DNA of 21,838 nt from Pelargonium cotyledonis (Eukaryota; Streptophyta; Magnoliopsida; Geraniales; Geraniaceae). The notes beneath the pieces were generated by a model. It was not told the origin of the DNA, did no database searches, and was given only the letters and a program-made list of their open reading frames with translations. Every line of letters starts with the position of its first letter. Positions within the stretch are counted from its first letter, which is position 1. The stretch lies in NCBI GenBank assembly GCA_036897625.1, contig JAYMTA010001094.1, positions 1 through 21,838 of the forward strand. The letters run 5' to 3'. Shown piece by piece: positions 10,961 through 20,309 of the stretch. Position numbers and translations under genes: made by a program.

Positions 10961-11559
10961 GTGCTAGATTTTGTATGATTTAGGGTCGGATAAATAGAAT
11001 AAAATACAAGTTATAATAAGTCTGTTTGAGTATTATTTTTTGCTGTTAAAACTTCCTATTTAAATTTTAAAATCAATCAAAATGTTTTCGTAAATGAACC
11101 TAGAATTTCTCATATGATTCATTCAACTATCATTTTTTTATCTCTTCTTCATGTTCGCACGTTGTTGTTGTAGCCGAACGTTACATATTTTATGCAAGTG
11201 AACGTTGTGGATAGGGCTACAATTACCAAACAATTTTTGGTTGGAAAAACAGAGAAAAGAGAACAAAAACCTTTGGAACTCAGTTTTCATAGATTAGTTT
11301 TTCCAACAACGAAATTGTCCCCCCACCCCCCCCCCTCCCCCCCCCACAATTCTTTTTTAGAGTGTACAGTTATGAAAATGTAGTTTCAGAATAGAATCTG
11401 AACAATACAACACAATTTCACATACCCTGAACTTTTTTTTGTAACTTCTAGCCACCCTATATTTTTTTTATTTCTTAAGCCATAAGTGTGAAATGACCTA
11501 AATACCCTTGCCTATTTTAACTATTGTCATATGTTGTGCTGTTTGTGTATGAACAAGTA
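10961..11559. other. Unassigned spacer inside the composite element
   Basis: AT-rich sequence between two LTR-like blocks, without a recognisable gene. It contains the long C tract at 11319-11345. The open frame at 11192-11383 runs into that tract and is not credible. Confidence 0.45.
11319..11345. repeat. Long C-rich tract (G-rich on the - strand)
   Basis: Runs of 6, 10 and 9 C are separated by one A and one T. On the - strand these are three long G runs, enough for a G-quadruplex since the 10- and 9-base runs can each supply two G blocks. It could also be an overgrown polypurine tract of a - strand retroelement. Confidence 0.85.
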
Positions 11560-12868
11560 AGATAAAAATAAAATATATTTATTCACAAGCAATGAGGGTC
11601 AACCAACAATAGGCAATTAGAAAGGTAAAGAGTAGAGATAAAATGAAGTATGGATTGATCCTTAGAACTAGTGTCAATGGTTGATTTATATAAGATCTAT
11701 CAACTATTTTCTAGTTCACTCAATGTGGCGCTATATAACTTGTCACACGAAAGATCGCTCACTAAAACGGATCTTCTAGGGGCTAAGTCACTACGCTCGA
11801 AGAAAATTCAATGTTCAACAATACAAATCGAGTAATTGAATCGTTGGAAGCCGTAGAGAACCATTTTAATCTCTAGACCTTCCAACCTCAGGATTTCAAT
11901 CTGTGGCTCCAAGGCTTGTTCCTAAGCTCTTGCAAAATCATTAGATTCCATGTGGTTAAATTTCACAATTCAACACACAAGAAAATTATAACAAGAAAAA
12001 CCTCGAGAGCACAATAACCTTGAACAATCATTTCAAAAATCAAACGCCAATCGCCATTTCTAGGGTTTTCAATCCGTACAAGAGAAATTTAGCAACTCAA
12101 AGATGAAGATTGAACAATAAAACAAGCAATAATACTCATATTCATCATTCAACATTCAAATAAAAAAGAAATTTCATAAATTAAGATTAAAATGAGTTTC
12201 AATGGAGAAGATGGGGCTTCTTCAAGCTCCAATCTTCTTCTTCAAGTATAATCCTTCAATTTTGATCTACCATCTCTCTCTATAACCCTAAAATTTACCC
12301 AAAATGGTTGCCCCCTTCAAAGAGACAAAACCATAAACTATATATAGAGTTGGTTGAATGTTAAATAAAAAAAATAAATGTTAAAAAGTTGTTACAGAGA
12401 GATAGAGTCGTGACTGTGTAAGTGGGGTACTGTTAAAAAGCTGTTAAGATTAAAAAGTTGTTTCATCAGAGTTATGTACAGTTCTGGCTTTGTTGTTGCT
12501 CTGTCTTCAAATGGACTTTTTTGTGCCTAAACGATATCGGAATCATGCGTGTGAGTACTCGTTGGAAATCTGGAAAAGTCCTATACAACTCTAGGGAATA
12601 CTTAAACTTCATCCAGAATCATATTGGTTGCGAAATTATCAATTTAACCTCTAAGGGTCAGCCGAAACAGCACGTGCTCTAGTTCCAATTTCTTTACTTT
12701 TTTGCATTGAATTCAAACTTGTCCAAATCATATCCAAAATGACCTCAAGCTTGAAAAAACTATTAAAGCTACATAAAAACATTAAATCTAACAAAATAAA
12801 GCAGAAATGGATAAAAGGAAACATAATTGAAGTGAATCAAGGCATAAATGTCAGGGTAAATTCACTAA
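11560..12868 (-). repeat. Third LTR-like block, edges uncertain
   Basis: On the - strand it shows the build of a plant gypsy LTR: a TATA element (TATATATA, 12346-12339), a leader-like region with GGAGCTTGAAGAAGC, then a long T-rich tail ending near TTGACCCTCATTGCTTGTG. A plausible start is TGAATTTACCCTGACA at about 12868. It does not resemble the 9.4-11 kb block. No partner copy or primer site was found, so this is a judgement from overall style. Confidence 0.4.
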
Positions 12869-12879
12869 GCAAATATTCT

Positions 12880-13960
12880 GCGTATCACCCGCACATAAGA
12901 TTGCAATGACCGTTTCATTGGTAATTCTTTCGCACTCTCAAATGGCTAGCTAAAGCGTTCAATGTAATAGTGTAGAGATTCATCGTAGCGTTGTTTGATA
13001 TGTTATAAGGTTGATTAATCTTTCTTTCTTCACAACTTGGAAAATTTCACACGGAACAAACCTCGGAGTTGAGTCTAGCTTGTGATACTACACGATAGAA
13101 GCTCCGGATAACAAACTTGAGCCATTCCTTTTATGGTACACACAAATGATTTACAAAAGATGGTTTCACAAGGAGTAAACATTTGCATTTCAAAATTGAA
13201 GCTTGTTATGAACTATAGAGCATTTGAGAGACCATTGTAAGTAGCAGTTGGAAACTTAAGCTTGGAATCGGTGGGGGTGTTAAACAATTTCAAATATAGT
13301 CGATTGTTGATGACGAAGCTAGTCTTTTTTGTGCCAGTGACGATGTTGTTGATGATTTGAAGTCGTACAACTACCAATTTGGCTTTGAACTCTTCTTTTA
13401 AATCTCGACCATCTTTTCGTTTGTTGTTGGTTTCTCGATAAGATGTGATATTTCTAGTTGTCTCGGGCCTTGTTAGATTAACTCTTGGAATGAACCATTT
13501 TCTTGCGGTGAGTTGAACTCTCAATGGTGGTGGCTAAAGAGACTTGTGTATGTAATTGCGGACGATGATGAGCCTTCTTTGATGGGGAATGGTGAGGACC
13601 TTGAGTGCGATGAAGAAAATAACACCCATATTCAAAAACAAAATGTCTTTCTTTTCAATGGAGATCCAAATTTTCCATAGTGTATTTTCCAACTCGATGG
13701 AGTTTTGCATAATAAGAGGCATGTGCATGCCTTGAGAGTTGACTTTCAGAATGTTCACGAGAACGTTTTGAAGGATTTGCATAGTCATTTTTCGGAGAGC
13801 ACCACTCATTTGAAACATGAAGGCTTGCAATTTTGTTCCTTAAACGTAGCGGAAATGACGAAGCACTATTATGGGAGAAACTCAAGTTTGGAGCAAAAGT
13901 GGCGTGAAAGGCTTTGCAGAAAGCTTAGAAGATCACGGTGTTAACGTTCGTTAAAGCGAG
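12880..13960 (-). pseudogene. Decayed gypsy gag-like coding remnant
   Basis: On the - strand, pieces of translation resemble Retrotrans_gag-type capsid proteins of plant Ty3/gypsy elements: a KFPT..YNG start-of-domain motif near 13250, a KGMAQ stretch near 13110, and an HIKQ...ESL...YIERF pattern near 12950-13000. Upstream (13550-13830) is a Q- and L-rich stretch like the N-terminal part of such Gag proteins. The remnant is broken in several places and is treated as a fossil. It may belong to the outer element, whose 5' LTR lies upstream in the right order, or to another gypsy insertion. Confidence 0.55.
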
Positions 13961-14014
13961 AGGCAGATTCGGAGGCGGTGATGGTAGTACAACCCTAGAG
14001 GGCTCGGCTACATT

Positions 14015-15107
14015 AGTTGGAAGAGTTTTCTATGAAAGTAAAATGGAATAATAATAATAATAATATATTTCATAGAACAACCTAGCCAGTAGTTTACTGA
14101 ATACCTTTGACAACAGAGGCTTGTTCTCATGCTGGTGTGTTGTACATGGTTGCTGCTCATTGATGTTCAAACATCAGTTTGACTATCCATGCCTTCGTCT
14201 TGTGCTTGTAGAGACAAACTTGCCATCTTTGAGTCCACCCGGGTCGCGTACACCAATCTGAGAACTAGCAGCCCGGATTTTGTGTTTCACAAACACGTTA
14301 ATGGAGGAGTTTGAATGATCACGAACACCAACCAAAAGGACTCGTGTTTCCTTAGGTATCCACCCCGAGCTCAAGCTCCTCGTCCTTGTCCTAGCAAGTT
14401 CTAAGGATCCTTCGTATGAACATCGAAGAAGATCTAGAACTATGACAACCCCAAAAATGAATTTTCTCTCATTTTCACATGTTTTCAGCCATGGAATGGG
14501 TATTTTGTGGCTGCCATATCATTTTTTAGATAAGAGAGAATCAAATTGAATTGATCAAATCAATTCAAAACAATCTCTCATCCTAACCAATTGGAAAACA
14601 CAATCTTTGAATGTCAAACATTCATAACCATGTGAGCTGATTTGTTTGACCATTTATTTGGGCTTTCATGGGATCCTATGAAGTGTGAGTTTCTCATCCA
14701 TAATCTCCACACTAAATGACATTTGCCACATATCTAGGAGAGTCGCTTATGACAGCTAAGCAGTATTCCATGAAGGACTCTCATGTGGGTCGGTCTAGTG
14801 TAATGGTTCACTAACCACTACCTATATTGTTGAGTGACATCCCAATGTCCTATGACAACACTTTTTCATCAAACAACAATATACTAGTCTAAATCGTATC
14901 ACCAATGATTGTGCCATGGTGATACTCAATTAGGGACACGTTTAAGGATAAATGAATTATCCTATGGTCAATCTTTGGGAGTACTATCCATATCACAGAG
15001 ATGATATCTAAAGATTTGGCAATACCTACAGTTATGATGTAGCCGATACTACAAAGTATCATATCACAATCATACAAATGATTGATCTATAGGGCATATT
15101 CCCAACA
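14015..15107 (-). repeat. Copia-type solo LTR (about 1.1 kb)
   Basis: On the - strand it starts TGTTGGGAATATGCCCTATA at 15107, a start I recognise from plant Ty1/copia LTRs. The other end, near 14015, reads CTCTTCCAAC, which would pair with GTTGGGAA as the short terminal inverted repeat. The left edge is less clean than the right and no convincing target duplication was found. No copia coding sequence is nearby, so it looks like a solo LTR. It lies between the outer element's primer site and the gag-like remnant. It includes an (ATA)n run at about 14047-14066. Confidence 0.6.
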
Positions 15108-15142
15108 ACTTGGATATGGAGAATCTTGCCAATTTTTGTTTA

Positions 15143-15152
15143 CTTGATCCCA
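15143..15152 (-). other. Weak primer-binding-site candidate of the outer element
   Basis: On the - strand TGGGATCAAG begins three bases after the end of the 5' LTR, the usual spacing. It is a partial match to the initiator-Met primer site TGGTATCAGAGC. Position supports it more than sequence does. Confidence 0.35.
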
Positions 15153-15451
15153 TTTTGGGCCGTCGGGGCCGAAACTTAAGAGTAGTCTTGGAGATGAACC
15201 TAATTTGTACTTTAGCTTACGAATGGGCCGGCGTACTCACGAAACAACACATTGTTCGGCAAAATTTGAGGGGACCCCCAGATTTCGCCTCGAGCGTGAG
15301 AATAAGAAATTATTGTCTTGAAAATTAGGGTATGTTTGAGTGTAATTCTAGAGAGAATTTAGAGAGAAAATTGAGAGCTCAAAGTGTGTAAATAACACAA
15401 ATGAATCTCAATGTCTCAAAAACAGATTCATACCTCAACCCTTGGGGGTGC

Positions 15452-15636
15452 ATTTATACTTACAATGAGGGGATGAGAAGGGTGATGCGTCATATTGTGA
15501 TTGGTCGTATATATGCATGATGATGTCATGCTTTGATCATGATGATTTCACACGCTCAAATAAGGCATTTTAATATTCATAGGATGATGTCATGATGATG
15601 TGATCAAGAAACCAAGCTAAGGTAGTGATGATGTCA
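15452..15636 (-). promoter_or_regulatory. LTR promoter block, right copy
   Basis: Three exact TGATGTCA octamers (15531-15538, 15585-15592, 15629-15636), a CCAAT box (+ ATTGG, 15500-15504) and TATA (15458-15452) lie in the same order and nearly the same spacing as in the left LTR. Confidence 0.55.
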
Positions 15637-16440
15637 TTGTAATGATGGAATGCTAATGTCATTTCATGTTTGAGATCTAGCAAATGGACGTGTCACATAT
15701 GTCTTACGAGGGAAAATATACTCGAAAATATGTTTTGACCAATCAAACATGCTTGGATGACCTTGGGAGTCATCCAATTAAATTGTTTTTTTTATTTCTA
15801 GTATTTGGATAATCCATTTTTTCTACGGGACCGCATAGGAAAAATGCGCGCAAAACCGATTCGGATAGTCGAAACTAAAAATGCAATGTTGATTTTCCCC
15901 TTTAAACGTTCTCGGTTGACCTTTAAACTTATTCCATTGAGTTCAAGAGGTGTTTTCCTGTGATTGAGCAATCTGGGTTCATCAAGAAGCGTAATATGAA
16001 ACTGTTTGACTTCGGGTAGTGTATCCATGATTGAAATCACTTTTTGGCAATTTGGACCTCTAAATGATGTCGGATTGCTTTAGGATTACTTTCATAGGAA
16101 ACTCTGAGTCATTTCCCATGCGCATGTAACTTTTTTCTGTCAATGAGAGGAATACAAAAATATCTGACTTTGGCGACGAAATCGTGACCCTGAATCATTT
16201 TAACGTTATTTGAACCCCTAAAAAATTTTGGATGGCCACAAGACATGTTCCGTCGTGGAGCTCAATATAAAAATTTCAATTTCGGCAACGTATTTGTGAC
16301 CGAAGTAGTTTTTCAGTGCTTTAGACCCTTAAATAGCCTCGGTTGGATATGTTCCATTAAATTCAGAATGATATTTTGTATTTGTGGGTAGCTTTGGATC
16401 TTTGGGGAGCATCGACAAAAAATAAGTAATTTTATGGCTA

Positions 16441-16600
16441 AGAGGTGTTGTGTTTGCGGTTAAAGAATATTGAGTTTGCGGCTAAGAAGAAGTGAAAGTT
16501 TGCAGCTAATAAGGATTGAGAGTTTGTGGCTATGAGGGATTGAGAGTTTTCATTTAAGAAGGATTGAGAGTTTGCATTTAAGAAAGGTTGAGAGTTTGCG
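16441..16600. repeat. 24-bp minisatellite in the right LTR
   Basis: About seven imperfect units of the family seen at 6215-6322 (core GGATTGAGAGTTTGC). The unit number differs from the other LTR, so units were gained or lost after insertion or by exchange. Confidence 0.85.
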
Positions 16601-16739
16601 TTTCGCGAAAATGTTTTGGGATATTTGTGATTTGTAAAAAAGCGTAGGGAGGTTTTAGCTTTGCAGAAAAAGCGTTAGAAGGTTTTGCTTTGCATAAGAG
16701 CATTGGGATTATTTGGGAGAGTTTTGAGAGCTTTTTGAG

Positions 16740-18220
16740 AGGATTTTAGTGAGCTAAGAATAAGTTAGGAAACAAATGAATCATCAAATAAATATTTATA
16801 GGTCAAAAAATAAGCTTAGTGGTTGAGGTGCCTTTTCGACTGGGTCAAACGTGAGCACACTAGGAGTGTGTATATATGGAGTCTTCTTGTCCAAGTTCTT
16901 GTCAAATTATTCCAAGTGTCCAACTTTGTTCAAGTCTTGAATGTCAAGGTATGGAGTATAGAGTCTTATGTCTCAAGTGTCAACTCCTTCCAAGTTAAGG
17001 TGACTTCAAGTGGTGTGGACATGTAACCTGCGATAAGAGAAACACATCAAAGAAGCGAAGCACCTGGGGTGGGGTTATCAAAATTCCGCTCCATGCATGA
17101 GAGTAAGTATATGTATAGTAAGAGGTATGCTTTGCAGAGATTTTTTAGAGAGAGAAACCTAGAGAGATAAATGAATGTAAGAAGTGAGTTTTAGAATGAG
17201 GATCTCCTCTCTTACAAAGAGAGGGGCATCTATAGGCTCATCTCCCCTTGTGCCACATGCCGCGACGTGATTAGTGGATGAAGATGTGAGGCCCATCAAG
17301 GCTCGTTTGGCTTTCCAAGCTAAAATGGCCCACTTAGCCCATTGTTCTTATCTAGCCCATTTGTGGTGTTACGCTTCTCATTTATTTTGGATGCATTGCT
17401 CATGCGTGTCGGTAAGGTGGGTGTGTCTCATAGGTCTCTTGCGAGGTATAACGACTCGCCAAAACCCTTTGTGGGCTAGTGACTTGCGAGGCATAGTCGA
17501 GGGTATATGGGAGTATAGATATGGTGGTGTTCTATGGGAGCACCTTGATGGAACCTTGGTGAGGCTTTAGGCCTTAGAAGGCCATGCTTAGGTGGTTCAT
17601 ACCCTCATATGTCATCTTGGGATGATGGGAGGCTTTGGGAGTACATGAGGTGTGACTTTGGTGTCTTTGTTTTTCCTTGGAGGGTCATGCTATGTTGTGG
17701 TGGCTTGTTATGTGAGAAGTCACTTGCTACAGTAAGTAGACTTCAGGAGGAACTGAGGTCGCGGGAGATGAACAACAATGTGGACTCTGGGAGGAACTGA
17801 GCCCGCAAGAGCTGAACTCCATGGTAAGTGGGCTTTGGGAGAATTGAGCTCGCAGTAAATAGGGGAAGCGGACTTTGAGAATGACGGACGAATGCTGCAA
17901 TAATGGTTACCGATGTCGCGGCAATTGTCATCCCTAAGTCGACTTCCTAGACCAGAGAAGTGAACTTGCCTCGACATTTGGCATCCAAGCCACGCCAATG
18001 GTGCAATGTTCTCTATTTTTTGTCTTTTAGTGGGATTTGGGAGCTCCCACTTGCCCTGGCTCGCCTCGAGGATGTTTGGAGACATTCGATGAGTGATTTT
18101 ACGCTTATCAGGTCTCCTGAGTCTTGGGTTAAATGTGATTGTGTTGAATCGACTGAGTTGCTCACGTGGCATCGAAGTGGCCATGTGTCGTCATGTTATT
18201 GGTTCTAAGACTTATGTTTT
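16740..18220 (-). mobile_element. Segment unique to the right LTR, possibly a nested solo LTR
   Basis: About 1.5 kb with no counterpart in the left LTR; edges are approximate. On the - strand it has an LTR-like build: a TATA-like CCTATAGATGCCCC at about 17239-17226, followed at once by an 8-bp perfect stem with a 3-base loop (17206-17224, CCTCTCTT/AAGAGAGG) and a pyrimidine-rich leader. No clear terminal TG...CA pair or target duplication was found. It may instead be original LTR sequence that the left copy lost. The longest open frame (17720-18184, - strand, 154 codons) overlaps a minisatellite and has no recognisable domain. Confidence 0.45.
17732..17880. repeat. 46-bp minisatellite inside the extra LTR segment
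   Basis: About 3.2 degenerate units of 44-46 bp. Each has a GTAAGTnGnCTTnGGGAG-like start, a GAACTGAG core and a CGCnnGAG end. It is not related to the 24-bp minisatellite. Confidence 0.65.
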
Positions 18221-19098
18221 TTTTTGGACAGTATCAGTATTATTTGTGTAGTAAATAGGAATTTATGGAGGTAAAAAGGGTAATTAAGTGATTTAATTTA
18301 ATCAAATCTGGGTTCAACAGAAAATTTGAAATTATTTTGGTTTGATTGATCGATCAAAGGTGTTGGGCCGGTCAATATCGGCTCAATTTGATGGTCCGGA
18401 TCAACTTGGTGGTTTAATGGGTCAGACCAAGGCAAGGTTGGGATATGGTCTGGCTACGGTGTATGGAATTCGGTGCACCACACCACGTGGAGCTGCAAGG
18501 TCGAGGGACGCTTGTACTGTAATCCTGTGTAACGCGGATGAGAGCATAATGTTGTAACTGCCATGTAGCGTTGCAAGATTGGTGAACGCTTAGTGGATGA
18601 TCTGCTGCTTCGGGGGCCAAAAAAAAGTGGTGCAACTGGATACGTGTCGAAGCATAAATGACTGACGTGGCAGAACAGAGGGAAAGTAAGGTCGTGCGTG
18701 GAGGCCTATGAGAGGGACGCCGGTCACAGGACGACGCTTGTCAGCGCGTGTGACACGCGTCGGTCCCTGATTAGCGCATGGACACACTTGCAGGGCCTGT
18801 TAGGTATTTTAATTTGGGGCTTATAAAATAGCTCAATATAAATTTTCAGGGCCGTTTGTGGTTTGATTTGACTTCCGTTTTCAGCATTTTTTTATCTCAA
18901 AGTTAATCCTTCGATATAGATAATATATTGAGCTATTTTATAAGCCCCAAATTAAAAAAAAAAATTCATACCGATTTTTTAACTATGGGCTCTGGCTTTG
19001 ATAATTTGTATTATATCTATTATGGAGTCAGTCGGTCTTCGAGTACATGTGTCAAATTCTCATATGATATCATTAAGACGGTTTTTCATGTAGAAACA

Positions 19099-19104
19099 AT
19101 TTTC
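19099..19104. repeat. Candidate target-site duplication, right copy
   Basis: ATTTTC directly after the LTR's final CA, identical to 4860-4865 on the far side of the element. Confidence 0.45.
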
Positions 19105-19594
19105 AATAAAGTATTATACAAAAAATCAATACTAACATCACATTAGTAGCTCAAAACATGAATTAATACTAGTTAGTTTGATATTATTTACTACTCTCCA
19201 CTGCAACACATATAATGAATACTAGTATAAATTAAAACCAAATCATAACACTAATAGATCTTAACAATCCAAATCTAAACAATAAAGTCTACTCATCTAA
19301 ACAATGTAAATATGGAACTAAAATTCAAAACCAAACCATAACACTAATTGATCTTAACAATACACCCTACACATCTAAACAATTCAGAATTAGATATAAC
19401 ATTCAAAACAAAACTAATGAATATGCATGCTAATATTGAAGTTTACGAATCCAACTTCAAACCTCTTTCAACCAAAAATCGAACCTAGCCTAGAGCAGGT
19501 GGCAGAGTTGAAGCCACATACGGGCTTAGCCAATTCGGACTGAACGTGGAAGAATCGAACAGACCATGGCAACATAACATGGCGGCGCCGAAAG
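19105..19594. other. AT-rich flank with a 93-bp imperfect duplication
   Basis: No gene recognised. From 19234 to about 19420 there are two imperfect copies, 93 bp apart, of a unit starting AAAACCAAATCATAACACTA and containing GATCTTAACAAT and CATCTAAACAAT. After about 19450 base composition becomes more balanced, but no coding signature appears. Confidence 0.55.
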
Positions 19595-19664
19595 GATCAT
19601 GATAGCACCGGGAGGAACATGAGTTCAAATGATCATGATAGTACCGGGAGGAACATGAGTTCAA

Positions 19665-19666
<2 letters not shown>
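19595..19666. repeat. Near-perfect 36-bp tandem duplication
   Basis: Two 36-bp units (19595-19630 and 19631-19666), beginning GATCATGATAG and containing CCGGGAGGAACATGAGTTCA. They differ at one internal base and at the last two, so the duplication is recent compared with the surrounding repeats. Confidence 0.92.

Positions 19667-19697
<31 letters not shown>
19667..19697. repeat. (TC)n microsatellite
   Basis: About 15.5 uninterrupted TC units directly after the 36-bp duplication. Confidence 0.97.
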
Positions 19698-19702
<5 letters not shown>

Positions 19703-20309
19703 ACTAAGAGCAACTAGTTGATGTGAAAAATAGTTTAGGGTGTCTAAATGAACAATGTTATAATTCATGTGTTTTGATTTTTTTGTCATTCCTATATAGC
19801 TATGCATGTGATTTTTTATTTTCTAACTTTATGTCACATCATAACATTACTTGTTATAATTAAAATCCAATTATTCTGAAAATTAAAATTAAAGAAATGA
19901 TTTTCAATTTTCACGTCTTTTAGAAAGATGATATTTTTTTATATTTAATTTCTTCAATAAAATGAAGCATGACTTTTTGTTAACTTAATTTTCTAACAAA
20001 TTGGTATGAGGAATTAAAATGTGACATGTTAGCAAAATTTTGTTAATGAAAGTGAATTACATTACATAATGTAACTTTTCCAAACAATAATTTTTTATGC
20101 AGAGTTTTGAAAATTGTTTTACCCCCAAAAAAATGAAGTTAGTTGGTCATGGCAAGTAGAGGAAGATGAATATAGACTATTAGGGTAGTTTTGTTTTATT
20201 AATTTCTTGAGGTTAGTACGAATTTCCCTTATGAAGAAAAGTGGTCTTTTCCGTTCTCTGGTGAGTTATGTCAATATTAACATTAAGGATTTGTAAAGGG
20301 TGAAACTTA
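19698..20309. other. AT-rich intergenic region
   Basis: No gene seen. It contains a perfect 18-bp inverted repeat at 20057-20074 (arms TTACATTA and TAATGTAA around CA). No terminal repeats marking a MITE could be made out. Confidence 0.5.

Larger units (their letters stand above)
4871..19098 (-). mobile_element. Old, broken Ty3/gypsy-like LTR retrotransposon with nested elements
   Basis: A 14.2-kb unit bounded by two direct long terminal repeats (4871-7256 and 15156-19098). Read on the - strand, the right copy is the 5' LTR and the left copy the 3' LTR. Polarity comes from three things: a polypurine tract (GGGGGGAAA) directly before the left LTR, TATA boxes about 280-300 bases before the LTR 3' ends, and a weak tRNA-primer site next to the right LTR. 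The interior has a decayed gag-like stretch and several other LTR-derived blocks, and no recognisable pol. It is clearly broken, with many breaks. In one aligned stretch of about 240 bases around the LTR promoters I count about 28 differences, and more elsewhere. At usual plant rates that is an age of several million years (inference). Confidence 0.8.
15156..19098 (-). repeat. 5' LTR of the gypsy-like element (right copy, 3.9 kb)
   Basis: Begins TGGGCCGTCGGGGCC and ends GTAGAAACA on the + strand, and runs parallel to 4871-7256 along its whole length. It is longer because of about 1.5 kb between roughly 16740 and 18220 that the left copy lacks, and because its minisatellite has more units. TATA (- strand TATAAAT) is at 15458-15452. 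After the extra segment the match resumes at about 18222 (TTTGGACAG) and continues to 19098. Confidence 0.85.

Noticed and set aside
13542-13548. ACTTG followed by TG as the left edge of the copia LTR
   Set aside because: The 5-base match to the right flank is exact, but it would put gag-like sequence (13550-13960) inside the LTR. Chance matches of this size are expected over 1.5 kb.
14198-14204. TCTTG followed by TG as another copia LTR edge
   Set aside because: Only four of five bases match the right flank, and the end lacks the GTTGG-type terminal repeat seen near 14015.
17720-18184. 154-codon open frame on the - strand
   Set aside because: It lies in the LTR-specific segment and overlaps a minisatellite. 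It has no recognisable domain, and other frames in the same place are also open.
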